Positions 16,681 through 24,590 of a stretch of 32,445 nucleotides of DNA are shown piece by piece. The notes under the pieces are model-generated. The model saw nothing but the letters and a program-made list of their open reading frames with translations, did not search any database and was not told where the DNA came from. Origin of the DNA: an uncultured Bdellovibrionales bacterium (GTDB lineage: Bacteria; Bdellovibrionota; Bdellovibrionia; Bdellovibrionales; JAMPXM01). The DNA lies in NCBI GenBank assembly GCA_937927435.1, contig CALBDW010000032.1, forward strand, positions 1 to 32,445. The letters are read 5' to 3'. Within the stretch, counting starts at the first letter, position 1. Every line of letters starts with the position of its first letter. The position numbers and the translations under genes are program-made.

Positions 16681-16775
16681 ACCGGGGCACCCGTATCACA
16701 TGGTTGTCCAGCTACCGTTGCTTCCTTTCGGACCTGGCGGGGTTTACTGGTCCCCATTGTACGGGACCCGGCCGT
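16681..16775 (-). ncRNA. ffs: signal recognition particle RNA, small bacterial type (4.5S)
   Basis: The RNA core of SRP, which with Ffh brings ribosomes making membrane proteins to the membrane. The minus strand carries the universal domain IV apex, CAGGTCCGAAAGGAAGCAAC (around 16715-16735). The flanks pair: CCGGG-U-CCCGTA on the 5' side with TACGGG-TG-CCCCGG on the 3' side, giving a single long hairpin of about 95 nt without an Alu domain. The ends are estimated from pairing and the promoter. It lies directly upstream of dnaX, an arrangement known from many bacteria. Confidence 0.92.
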
Positions 16776-16784
16776 AAGGGCTGC

Positions 16785-16813
16785 ATTCTAGGCTTTGTCC
16801 GCGAATTCCTCAA
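16785..16813 (-). promoter_or_regulatory. sigma-70-type promoter of the SRP RNA and probably the dnaX operon
   Basis: On the minus strand, TTGAGG (16808-16813) and TAGAAT (16785-16790) are separated by exactly 17 nt. Initiation would fall near 16778, a few bases before the SRP RNA begins. No terminator lies between the RNA and dnaX, so read-through could serve the whole gene cluster. Confidence 0.7.
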
Positions 16814-16894
16814 GGGTAGAGGTGGGATGACTCGGGGTGTAAAGCTCCATCGTCCACTACGTTCTTTGTAGGGAGGAGCACTCGTCAGAATCGC

Positions 16895-17860
16895 TCAAAG
16901 CGCGTTGGCGATCTTCTCGAGCCGGGACAGCTCGTCAAGCCAGTAGTTGTAGGTTTCAAATGCCGGGAACATGCGTTTAAAGAACGGGTCGTTCCAGCGC
17001 TGGGCGATCCAGCCGGCGTAGTTGATGATGCGTAAGGCGCGAAGCGGTTCGATCAAATGCCACTCCTCGGGGAGCTCGCGCAAGTCTTCGTAACCCGCGC
17101 AGATCTCGTCTTGTTCGTAGCTTGTCGCTTCGTCGTCGGCCGTGCCGCTTAAAAGCATCCAGAAGTCCTGGATCACGGGTCCGTTACAGAAATCATCGAA
17201 GTCGACGAAGAAAAACTCCTGACCGTTCCAGAGCAAATTGCCTTTGTGGCAGTCACCGTGAATGCGGATGAATGTGGCTTCATCCAGATTGTCATCAAGA
17301 AAGTCGAGAATCGTTTCGCAAGTCTCGAGGTAGCGTCTCCAAAGTTCCGGATAAACGAAGCGCTCAAGAAGCGGAAGAAGGTCGCGGCCGTACGTTTTTG
17401 CGTTTAAGGTCGGACGGTGGGGAGCCGGCCTGCGGGCGCCGACATTGTGAATGCGCGCGAGCGTGCGTCCGACTTGGCGGAGTTGCCCGGGCAAGAACTC
17501 GTCGGGCATGCGTCCTTTCACGCGAGGGAACAGAGCGAGTTCGAAACCTTCATAGTGCAAAATCGTCTTACCGTTATTGAGAACAAGGGGTGCTATGGCT
17601 GGAATGCCCTCGCGCTGCAAGTCCTCGAGAAAAGCGTGCTCGTCGGCAATCGCCTCCGGACTCCAGCGGTTGGGGCGGTAAAATTTCGCGATCACGCGGT
17701 CGGCGGGGTCGATCGCGCCAGGTCCCACTTCCAGTTTCACATCAAAGACCCGGTTTTCGTACGAGTTGAGCTGCGTGTACTCACCTGTCGTGCGAAACCC
17801 TGCGGTCTCGACGGCTCCGAGTATCAACTCGGGCTCGAGGCGATCGAAGTCAGAGGCCAT
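16895..17860 (-). CDS. srkA: SrkA/YihE-type stress-response protein kinase
   Basis: A cytoplasmic Ser/Thr kinase with an aminoglycoside-phosphotransferase-like fold, which in E. coli protects against stress-induced death. LNSYENRVFDV and IAKFYRPNRWSPEAIADEH are close to the E. coli protein. The catalytic loop is HGDCHKGNLLW (about 201-211) and the metal-binding segment is FVDFDDFCNGP (about 218-228). At 321 aa it is full length. ATG 17860 has a GGTGA just upstream; a GTG at 17869 in frame is the alternative. The gene stands alone, divergent from the metallopeptidase gene. Confidence 0.92.
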   Translation of the reverse strand: MASDFDRLEPELILGAVETAGFRTTGEYTQLNSYENRVFDVKLEVGPGAIDPADRVIAKFYRPNRWSPEAIADEHAFLEDLQREGIPAIAPLVLNNGKTILHYEGFELALFPRVKGRMPDEFLPGQLRQVGRTLARIHNVGARRPAPHRPTLNAKTYGRDLLPLLERFVYPELWRRYLETCETILDFLDDNLDEATFIRIHGDCHKGNLLWNGQEFFFVDFDDFCNGPVIQDFWMLLSGTADDEATSYEQDEICAGYEDLRELPEEWHLIEPLRALRIINYAGWIAQRWNDPFFKRMFPAFETYNYWLDELSRLEKIANAL

Positions 17861-17949
17861 TTCATTCACCGTTCGACGAAGTTGCTGAGAGTTTCGTCAG
17901 TCCATGAAAAGCGTTGCGCGCGGCAAGAAAAAAATCAAGACTATGCCCG

Positions 17950-18726
17950 ATGCTCCAAGGTAAGGAAGTTCTGGCGTTTCGCGAGCACGAAGTGCTCATC
18001 CGACGTCGTCCTTATAAACGAACGATCGGAATCACATTGCAAATAAACGGTCGCATCCAAGTGAGTGCGCCGAGAAGAACGACTTATACGGAGATCCAAA
18101 ACTTTCTCGCGCGCCACTCGGTTTGGATCGAAAACAATCTGGCCAAATACAAAGCGATCCGCGAAAAGTACCCGCGCAAGAAGTATTGCGAAGGGGAGAA
18201 GTTTATTTTCCTCGGTGAAAATAAAAGTCTGCGCTTCGTTCCTGGGCATGGAGCGAGCGCTCGGGCTGTGGTCGACGGCGACGAACTGCTTATCGCGATC
18301 CCGCGTTCGATGTGGAGCGGGTTCGATCCGCAGGCTCCACATGAGGAGTTGGCAAGCGTTGTACGCTCTTACTATGCGGACGCGGGAAAAGAATTTCTCT
18401 CGGCGCGGTTGCGGCATTATTCCGAGCGCATGGGGCTTGTGCCTTCGTCAACCTGCTTCCGTTCACAGAAAACGCGCTGGGGAAGTTGCTCGTCGAGCGG
18501 CCGCATCAGTCTCAACTGGCGTCTGATCGTGGCGCCGCCGGACGTGATTGATTACGTGATCGTTCACGAGTTAAGCCATCTTGTGCACTATAACCATTCG
18601 AAGGCGTTCTGGGCGCTGGTCGCCACGCAAATTCCGGATTACGAAGCCAAGCGCGATTGGCTCCGGGAGAATCAATATGAGGCGGATTTCCTGGCTACGC
18701 GCTCGGAACTTCATTCGTCCTATTGA
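17950..18726 (+). CDS. YgjP-like (DUF45) zinc metallopeptidase
   Basis: A cytoplasmic protein of the SprT/M48-like group. The zinc site is HELSHLVHYNHSKAFW (about 204-219, HExxH plus a later His), preceded by the family signature RWGSCSSSGRISLNWRL and VIDYVIVHE. The N-terminal half (RRRPYKRTIGITLQINGRIQVSAPR) is the usual strand-rich domain. It is 258 aa from the ATG at 17950; the upstream TTG in frame at 17914 is an alternative, and neither has a strong ribosome site. The biological role of this family is not well known. Confidence 0.88.
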   Translation: MLQGKEVLAFREHEVLIRRRPYKRTIGITLQINGRIQVSAPRRTTYTEIQNFLARHSVWIENNLAKYKAIREKYPRKKYCEGEKFIFLGENKSLRFVPGHGASARAVVDGDELLIAIPRSMWSGFDPQAPHEELASVVRSYYADAGKEFLSARLRHYSERMGLVPSSTCFRSQKTRWGSCSSSGRISLNWRLIVAPPDVIDYVIVHELSHLVHYNHSKAFWALVATQIPDYEAKRDWLRENQYEADFLATRSELHSSY

Positions 18727-18742
18727 AATTGTTCTCTGGGCC

Positions 18743-18853
18743 ATGCCATACTTGGGTTTCCGGCCTCGAAAGCCGGAGACCTATGGAAGCGTAAATCAAT
18801 CCTCTAACGATCAGCAGAACTCTTAACCCCGGTTTGGGCGGCGTGAACGCCGC
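18743..18853 (+). promoter_or_regulatory. possible leader of the ABC-F gene: 27-codon ORF and two hairpins
   Basis: Between the metallopeptidase stop and the ABC-F start lie an ATG-initiated 27-codon frame (18743-18826, MPYLGFRPRKPETYGSV...), a hairpin inside it (TCCGGC 18759-18764 with GCCGGA 18772-18777), and a second hairpin GCGGCG-TGAA-CGCCGC (18838-18853) that ends just before the AAGGA site. Some ABC-F genes are controlled by leader attenuation; whether this one is cannot be told. Confidence 0.3.
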
Positions 18854-18866
18854 GAAGGATTGGTTT

Positions 18867-20387
18867 ATGCCGATAACTTTTCATGGGGTTTCGTTCGAAT
18901 GGCCGAACGGAGCCACGGTCTTCCATCATCTCAATCTCGATTTGAAAGATCATCGTTCGGGTCTTGTGGGCGTTAACGGTGTTGGGAAAACCACGCTCGT
19001 CCATTTGGCTGCGGGGCTCTTGCAGCCGACCGAAGGACGAATCGAAGCGTCGGGGCCTGTGCATCTTCTTTCGCAAGTCGAAGAGCGAAAAGGCGACGAG
19101 CCCGCAGCCGTGGAACTGGCCATGCTCGACGCTTTCGAAAATGAACTCGCCCGACGTTTTATCGAAAACGTGCCGATTGAGCGACCGACGTCCACTTTTA
19201 GCGGCGGGGAATGGATGAAGTTCCGTCTCGCGCGTCTTGCGGCGAATGCGCACGGTTCGTTTGTTGTTCTCGACGAACCGACCAACCATCTCGATCGCGA
19301 GGGGCGTGAGGCGGTGATTGATTTTGTGCGTTCATGGCCCAGCGGCATTCTCGTGGTTTCGCATGATAGAGAACTTCTTGAATATGTGGATGAGATTTTG
19401 GAACTCACTCCGCAAGGGCTCATGCGAGTCGGAGGAGGGTGGCGCGAGTATGATGAATTCCGCCGCAGTGAACGTGCGCGGCTTGAATATCGCCTAAACG
19501 TTGCAAAGCGGGAGCGCGAAAAGGCCCGAGCTGAACGCCAGCGCCAAATCGAACAACAGAACCGGCGGATGAGTAAGGGTCGCCGCGAAGCGCGCAAAGG
19601 AGGACTTCCGCGCATTTTGATCGGAGGGCTGAAACGGAAGGCGCAAGAGACCGCCGGCCGCATCGAGAGCTCGACTTTAGTCGCAGCCGAGGAAGCGGTC
19701 ACCAAGGCGCATGAGGCGTATCAGGCGTTGAAAGTCGATCCGGTTCTAACCATAAAGGTGCTTGACGTGGAAAAAGAGCAGATTCCCGCCGAGCGCCTTT
19801 TGGTTGAAGCGGTCGAACTCAACGTTCGCATTCGCGGTGCGCACGATTGGTTATGGAGAAACAACCAGACTTTTAGCTGGCGCGGCCCTAGACGAATCGC
19901 GGTTCGCGGACCGAACGGATGCGGAAAGAGCACTTTGCTCTCGCTTCTTTTCGAACCCCACAATGTTCATAACCTCGTGGATATCCGAGGAGAGATCCGC
20001 CGAGGCTCGCTCCAGACGGCCTTTCTGCGGCAAGATCCCCTTGTGAATACACGAGAGTCGATCTTCGAGTTGTTGCGTGAAACCTCGGGTCTAGACGAGA
20101 CGGAGCTGCGCAATCAGTTGGCGCGTTTTCTTTTTCATCGTGAGCGGGCCGAACAACCGATCGCTTCGTTGAGCGGAGGCGAGAGGTTGCGTGCGGCGCT
20201 GGCGCACGCTTTGATCGGCGTGAAACCGCAAGCCTTAATCCTCGACGAGCCGACGAACAACCTCGACATCGCCAATATCGAGTATCTTGAGGAGCTTTTA
20301 AGCAAATACACCGGCGCACTCATCGTGGTATCCCACGATGAACGGTTTTTGGATGCGATCGGAATCGAAGAGGAGTTGCGGTTGTGA
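18867..20387 (+). CDS. ABC-F family ATPase
   Basis: A soluble twin-ATPase protein that acts at the ribosome rather than in transport; no membrane span is present. First domain: Walker A GVNGVGKTT (35-43), signature FSGGEW (111-116), Walker B VVLDEPTNHLD (133-143). A charged linker (about 195-290, rich in Arg, Glu and Lys) separates it from the second domain: GPNGCGKST, LSGGERLRAALAHAL and LILDEPTNNLD. At 506 aa it has the usual length without a large extra arm. ATG 18867 follows AAGGA at 7 nt. Family members are either translation factors (EttA, Uup type) or antibiotic-resistance factors; the sequence does not decide. Confidence 0.92.
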   Translation: MPITFHGVSFEWPNGATVFHHLNLDLKDHRSGLVGVNGVGKTTLVHLAAGLLQPTEGRIEASGPVHLLSQVEERKGDEPAAVELAMLDAFENELARRFIENVPIERPTSTFSGGEWMKFRLARLAANAHGSFVVLDEPTNHLDREGREAVIDFVRSWPSGILVVSHDRELLEYVDEILELTPQGLMRVGGGWREYDEFRRSERARLEYRLNVAKREREKARAERQRQIEQQNRRMSKGRREARKGGLPRILIGGLKRKAQETAGRIESSTLVAAEEAVTKAHEAYQALKVDPVLTIKVLDVEKEQIPAERLLVEAVELNVRIRGAHDWLWRNNQTFSWRGPRRIAVRGPNGCGKSTLLSLLFEPHNVHNLVDIRGEIRRGSLQTAFLRQDPLVNTRESIFELLRETSGLDETELRNQLARFLFHRERAEQPIASLSGGERLRAALAHALIGVKPQALILDEPTNNLDIANIEYLEELLSKYTGALIVVSHDERFLDAIGIEEELRL

Positions 20388-20423
20388 ACTCGCATGCCGG
20401 GCGGTACCCCCTAAAGTGCGAAA

Positions 20424-20449
20424 ACCATTTGCCAATTCGGCAACATGGT
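20424..20449 (+). promoter_or_regulatory. hairpin in the leader of the TIGR02147 gene
   Basis: ACCATTTGCC (20424-20433) pairs with GGCAA-C-ATGGT (20439-20449), giving ten base pairs with one bulged C and a 5-nt loop. It lies about 50 nt before the start codon and has no T-tract. Confidence 0.35.
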
Positions 20450-20497
20450 GGAAGCATTTGCTCAACACCACTGAGTTCGCACCAGGAGAGATCGAAG

Positions 20498-21406
20498 ATG
20501 GCGTTGTCCGTTGATCCATCTTTAAGCCCTCGCAAACCTCAACCGCCTGTGCTCGCGGAGTACACGGACTTTCGTCAGTATCTTAAAGACGTTTTCGAAT
20601 ACCGCCGTATGACCGAAAGTACCGGTCTCCGGTCTTACTCCTATTCGACTTTTTCCGCGGCGGCCGATATCAAGTCGCCCAATTACCTGAAGCTCATTAT
20701 TGAGGGCCGGCGGAATCTTTCCGAGGACATGATCACTCGGTTCGCGAAGGCGTTGCGTCTCAACAAAAGTGAGACTGAGGAGTTCCGCGCGCTCGTCCGT
20801 TATGGTCAGGCCACACAGCCTCTGGAGCGTAACCATTATTTGAAAGAGCTCGCGGATCTGCGCGCGCGTCGGGCGATGGAAGCTGGTCAAATCGATCAGC
20901 GTTCGTGGGAAAAAGTTCCCGGCTGGATCGGCTGGGTGCTTTACGCCATGAGCGAGCAAGCGAATGTGAGTTTTGACCCCGAAGAGTTGCAAAGACTTTT
21001 CCGGGTACGTGCGACAGTCGACGACATCCGTGAATCACTGAACAAGCTTTTGTCTTCGGGAGAACTGGCGCGCAATGAAGATGGCGAGGTTTATAAGGCT
21101 CGTGACTTAATTGAGTCTCCGCAAGAATTGCCGGTGGCGCTGATTCGCAAGCTGCAGGCCGACCTCATTTATCTGGGTATTGAGTCGCTTTTCCGGGACT
21201 CGCCGAAGGAGCGTGAATTCGGAGCGATGACGGTGGCGATGACTGAAGAGGAGTTCCAACAAGTCCGTTTCGAACTGCGCCAACTCCGTAAGCGTCTCCT
21301 CAAGGACATTCTCGTGAAACGGAAATCATCAAAAGGCGAGCGCGTATACCAGCTCAATATTCAACTTTTCCCTGTAACGGAGAAAGCTCCAGCGCGAGAC
21401 CATTGA
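20498..21406 (+). CDS. TIGR02147 family protein
   Basis: A soluble protein of 302 aa of a family that is common in Bdellovibrio-like and Fibrobacter genomes and has no firmly known role. Recognisable parts are YTDFRQYLKDVFEYRR near the N-terminus, SYSTFSAAADIKSPNYLKLIIEGRRNLSEDMITRFAKALRLN, which is helix-turn-helix-like (about 45-90), and the C-terminal MTVAMTEEEFQQVRFELRQLRKRLL (about 240-265). It may be a transcription regulator. ATG 20498 has an AGGAGAG site; in-frame codons back to 20384 overlap the ABC-F gene and were rejected. Confidence 0.85.
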   Translation: MALSVDPSLSPRKPQPPVLAEYTDFRQYLKDVFEYRRMTESTGLRSYSYSTFSAAADIKSPNYLKLIIEGRRNLSEDMITRFAKALRLNKSETEEFRALVRYGQATQPLERNHYLKELADLRARRAMEAGQIDQRSWEKVPGWIGWVLYAMSEQANVSFDPEELQRLFRVRATVDDIRESLNKLLSSGELARNEDGEVYKARDLIESPQELPVALIRKLQADLIYLGIESLFRDSPKEREFGAMTVAMTEEEFQQVRFELRQLRKRLLKDILVKRKSSKGERVYQLNIQLFPVTEKAPARDH

Positions 21407-21735
21407 AAAGAAAAAGAGATGGTCGGTCTTGGCAGAGGGCCGGGGAGAGCTCGGCGTTTTGGTGGGGGGGACGACGAGTTCTGCTTGAGGGGGGAGAGAC
21501 CCGGTCGTGCCAAGACCTCAATTCGACAACCAACGTTCCACTGCAGCAAACGTTCCGATTTTCGAATTGTGCCAACTGATGGTGCAACTGGGGCGCCAAG
21601 GTCCAGATCGAATATATTGCGCGTCGTCCCTAAAGCGTGACGAAAAACGGTCTTCGGAGCGGGAAGGGGCGCAAAATTCGGCACAGGCCTCTTCCTGGTG
21701 TATCATCGGAGTCAGACCTAAACGGAGACCGTTTC
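21407..21735. other. intergenic region of 329 nt with a structured, G-rich segment
   Basis: No protein gene is credible here; the open frames on both strands are low-complexity and lack starts with ribosome sites. The stretch holds the long stem-loop at 21425-21517, then an unremarkable segment, and a possible promoter for the SIS-domain gene near 21675-21705 (TATCAT as -10 with a weak TTCGGC 18 nt upstream). Confidence 0.5.
21425..21517 (+). ncRNA. candidate structured RNA: 17-bp interrupted stem with purine-rich loop
   Basis: GGTCTTGGCA (21425-21434) pairs perfectly with TGCCAAGACC (21508-21517). Inside it GGCCGGG (21438-21444) pairs with CCCGGTC (21500-21506) with one G-U pair. The 55-nt loop contains runs of seven and six G. 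No T-tract follows, so it is not an ordinary terminator. It could be a small RNA, a leader element of the SIS gene 219 nt further on, or a DNA structure. Confidence 0.4.
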
Positions 21736-22755
21736 ATGTCGTTGATGTTGGCTGAAGCCCAAGAGGCCCCGCAAAGAGTTCGCGAAGCTCTCGCGCACGA
21801 CCAAGACCTCTATGCCGAACTCGGCGAGCGTTTGCGGCGACAAGATCCGAAAATGGTGGCGACCGTCGCTCGCGGCAGCTCCGACCATGCGGCCGCGTAT
21901 GCGCAATACCTCTATCCGCTTTGCTTGGGGAAGGTCGTGGCCTCGCTTCCGCCGTCGGTGGTGACGGTCTTAAAGGCCCCATTGAAGGTGGAAAACCAGT
22001 TTGTATTGTCCATCTCTCAATCCGGTCGCAGTCCCGACATCATCAACACGGTCGAAGCGACTCGAAAAGCGGGCGCTCTGACGGCGACAATCGTCAACGA
22101 CACGTCGTCGCCGCTCGCATCGGCGGCTGAAGTTTTGCTCCCTCAGCACGCGGGCGTTGAAAAGGGGCTTGCGGCGACCAAAACCGTGATTTGCACGATG
22201 ACGGCGATCGCGCGCGTGGCGGCTTCGTGGGCGAACGACGGCCGTCTCCAGGAAGCCCTTCAAGAGCTTCCCGAATTTTTGGAAAAAGCGGTCAGGGTCG
22301 GGCTTGAAAGCGACGAGAATAAACTCAAAGGGATTACGAACGCTTTTATTCTTTCCCGAGGCCTTGGGTACACGACCGCTTTGGAAACGGCCTTAAAATT
22401 CAAGGAAACGTGCGGAATTCACGCCGAGGCTTTCTCAACAGCGGAAGTTCGCCATGGGCCGCGCGAAATTGTGGATCAGAACTATGTCGTCATTGCGATC
22501 GCGCTGCCTGGCTCCGGCCAAGACGATGTGCTTGCGGCCGCGCGCGAGCTGAAAGAGCAGGGAGCGCGAGTTCTTACTGTGGCGTCCCAATCGGTGGGAG
22601 CTGACTTTCCGCTGCCGGAACGTGTTGATCCGCGCGTTTTACCGATTGTCGCCGTTCAGACTTTGTATCCGTGGTTGGCCAGGGCGTCGAAGGCGTTGGG
22701 ACGGGACCCCGATCATCCGCGGGTCTTGAAAAGCAAAGTTGTGGAAACCTTTTAA
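21736..22755 (+). CDS. GlmS-like double-SIS-domain protein (NagB-II/AgaS type sugar-phosphate deaminase or isomerase)
   Basis: It contains two sugar-isomerase (SIS) domains but lacks the N-terminal glutaminase of GlmS. First domain: VARGSSDHAAAYAQYL (about 44-59) and SISQSGRSPDIINTVEATRKAGA (about 95-117). Second domain: LSRGLGYTTALETALKFKETCGIHAEAFSTAEVRHGP (about 206-242). The C-terminal KSKVVET resembles the GlmS-type tail. The profile is that of NagB-II glucosamine-6-phosphate deaminases, which turn GlcN6P into fructose-6-phosphate when amino sugars from peptidoglycan or chitin are used; a related aldose-ketose isomerase is possible. It is 339 aa from an ATG behind GGAG. Confidence 0.82.
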   Translation: MSLMLAEAQEAPQRVREALAHDQDLYAELGERLRRQDPKMVATVARGSSDHAAAYAQYLYPLCLGKVVASLPPSVVTVLKAPLKVENQFVLSISQSGRSPDIINTVEATRKAGALTATIVNDTSSPLASAAEVLLPQHAGVEKGLAATKTVICTMTAIARVAASWANDGRLQEALQELPEFLEKAVRVGLESDENKLKGITNAFILSRGLGYTTALETALKFKETCGIHAEAFSTAEVRHGPREIVDQNYVVIAIALPGSGQDDVLAAARELKEQGARVLTVASQSVGADFPLPERVDPRVLPIVAVQTLYPWLARASKALGRDPDHPRVLKSKVVETF

Positions 22756-22800
22756 ATTCCAAAAAGAATGTAAACAAAACTCGTGATAAAGCCATACGCC

Positions 22801-23442
22801 ATGAATGTGGCGGTCACGAGTGAAACCATAAGAAACGCCTACAAACGGTACGCCCGGTATTACGACGTCATCTTCGGCGCCGTCTTCCAACCGGGCCGCA
22901 AAACCGCGATTGAACAACTGCGCTGCCAGCCTGGCGACCGCATTTTGGAAGTCGGGGTGGGAACGGGGCTTTCTTTAAACCTCTACCCTCGCGATGTGCG
23001 CGTGGTGGGTATCGATCTTTCCCAAGACATGTTGGAAAAAGCGAAAAAGAGGGCTGCCGAAGAAGGCCTCGCTCATGTGGAAGCGCTTCTGCAGATGGAT
23101 GCGCAGAACATGGATTTCCCCGATAACTCCTTTGACAAAGTGGTGGCGATGTATGTCGCTTCGGTTGTGCCCGATGTGAAAAAGCTTGTGGAAGAAATCC
23201 GTCGCGTTTGTAAGCCGGGCGGGCCGATTGTTTTCATCAACCATTTCCAGAATCCCAATCCCATCGTCCGCCGGGCTGAAGCGATGGTGCAGCCACTTGC
23301 CAAATACGTCGGCTTTCATCCGGATTTTCCGTTAAAGGAGTTTCTTGAGAAGACGGGCTTTAAGGTCGAGAAGTCTATCCCGGTGAACTTTCTCGATTAT
23401 TGGACGGTGCTGGTCGGACGAAACGACAAGCCGGCGAAGTGA
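22801..23442 (+). CDS. PmtA-like phospholipid N-methyltransferase (class I SAM-dependent)
   Basis: Probably methylates phosphatidylethanolamine on the way to phosphatidylcholine. The start YKRYARYYDVIFGAVFQPGRKTAIEQL resembles bacterial PmtA. SAM motif I is ILEVGVGTGLSL, followed by VVGIDLSQDMLEKAKKRA and the post-motif FDKVVAMYVASVVPDVKKLVEEIRRVCKPGG, and the C-terminus FLDYWTVLVGRN. It is 213 aa from ATG 22801; a GTG at 22783 is in frame. Its TGA and the opposite TGA of rarD form the palindrome TGATCA, so the genes are convergent with no gap. The substrate is inferred and a ubiquinone-type acceptor is not excluded. Confidence 0.82.
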   Translation: MNVAVTSETIRNAYKRYARYYDVIFGAVFQPGRKTAIEQLRCQPGDRILEVGVGTGLSLNLYPRDVRVVGIDLSQDMLEKAKKRAAEEGLAHVEALLQMDAQNMDFPDNSFDKVVAMYVASVVPDVKKLVEEIRRVCKPGGPIVFINHFQNPNPIVRRAEAMVQPLAKYVGFHPDFPLKEFLEKTGFKVEKSIPVNFLDYWTVLVGRNDKPAK

Positions 23443-24354
23443 TCACGCGTTTGCGGCCCGGTTTATCCGACACCGCAAGAACTGATGGGCGACGTAAAAG
23501 CCGATCCCGATCCAAATCAGTCCGAAAGCTACGGCGTTGTGTGTGCCGAATTCCTCTCCGTAGAGGACGACGGCGACGAGGAATTGAAGCGTCGGCGCCA
23601 CAAACTGCAACATGCCCATGATGCTATAGGGAACGAGTTGCGCCGCGTACGAGAAGAGGAAAAGCGGAAGACCCGTCACCACTCCGCTAAAGATGAAAAG
23701 TCCCCACGTTGTGGCCGAGGCGGCTTGGGCTCCTTCGCCGACTTGAAAATACGCCGCCGCGATAAGCGCCGGAAGGAGTGCGATGCCGGCCTCCACAACT
23801 GACGACGTAATCGCGGGGATCTTAAGAAGCTTTTTGGCAATCCCGTAAACGCAGAACGTGAACGCAAGAACCAGTGCGATCCAGGGGAAACCAGGCGAGT
23901 ACATAATCTTCGCGATTACCCCTAAGAACGCGAATCCAACCGAAAGTTTGAGAATCGGCGGGAACGGCTCTTTAAAGAACAAGACGCCGACGGCCACGTT
24001 GAGAATGGGGTTGATGAAGTAGGCGAGGCTTCCCTCCAATATGCGGTTGGTGTTGACGGCGTAGATGTAATTCCCCCAGTTGATGGCGAGAAGGGCCGAA
24101 GCAAGAGCCGAGAGAAACCAGTCCCGCCGAGATTGAATAAAGACTGTTGACCACTTGTAGGTGGAAAAGGCTGTGAATACGAGGGAGTAAAAAACGAACG
24201 ACCAGATCACCCGGTGGGCGAGGACCTCAAAGGCTGACCGGTCTTCGAGAAATTTCCAGTAGATGGGAAAGAATCCCCAGAGAGCGTAAGAGATAAAACC
24301 CCAGGTCAACCCCTTGGCCTGCGACGACGAAACGGAGGGTGCGGACTGCTCCAT
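23443..24354 (-). CDS. rarD: RarD, EamA-type drug/metabolite transporter
   Basis: An inner-membrane protein with about ten helices made of two EamA repeats. GFISYALWGFFPIYWKFL..RSAFEVLAHRVIWSFVF is the diagnostic RarD N-terminus, and the second repeat has PTLQFLVAVVLYGEEFGTHNAVAFGLIWIG. It is 303 aa, normal for the family. Members are annotated as chloramphenicol-sensitive protein, but the transported substrate is unknown. The ATG has a weak ribosome site. A 36-codon ORF lies 33 nt upstream in the same direction. Confidence 0.92.
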   Translation of the reverse strand: MEQSAPSVSSSQAKGLTWGFISYALWGFFPIYWKFLEDRSAFEVLAHRVIWSFVFYSLVFTAFSTYKWSTVFIQSRRDWFLSALASALLAINWGNYIYAVNTNRILEGSLAYFINPILNVAVGVLFFKEPFPPILKLSVGFAFLGVIAKIMYSPGFPWIALVLAFTFCVYGIAKKLLKIPAITSSVVEAGIALLPALIAAAYFQVGEGAQAASATTWGLFIFSGVVTGLPLFLFSYAAQLVPYSIMGMLQFVAPTLQFLVAVVLYGEEFGTHNAVAFGLIWIGIGFYVAHQFLRCRINRAANA

Positions 24355-24387
24355 ATAAAGACCCGCTTTGAAAAAGAAGACCTTTAT

Positions 24388-24498
24388 CTACTCCATTCGC
24401 CAGCCTTCGTCGAGGGGGTCGGGGTCCAGGTCTTTTCCCGGCTTTTTGTGCAGTGGAGCTAGCCGGTCGAGCGTCCCACCTAGGACCAATAGCACCAT
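24388..24498 (-). CDS. possible small membrane protein (36 aa) upstream of rarD
   Basis: An ATG frame reading MVLLVLGGTLDRLAP then HKKPGKDLDPDPLDEGWRME. It starts with a short hydrophobic stretch that could dip into the membrane and ends in a charged tail rich in Asp and Pro. It ends 33 nt before the rarD start on the same strand. The ribosome site is weak (TAGG about 11 nt upstream). No family is recognised, and at this length chance is a real alternative. Confidence 0.3.
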   Translation of the reverse strand: MVLLVLGGTLDRLAPLHKKPGKDLDPDPLDEGWRME

Positions 24499-24590
24499 AT
24501 AAAGAATGACCTAGTTGCGCAGCTGGACCTTAAAGGCCTTTGCCTTCCCTCGGGCACAGGTTCAATATGTGATCTTTGGTAGGATTTTAT

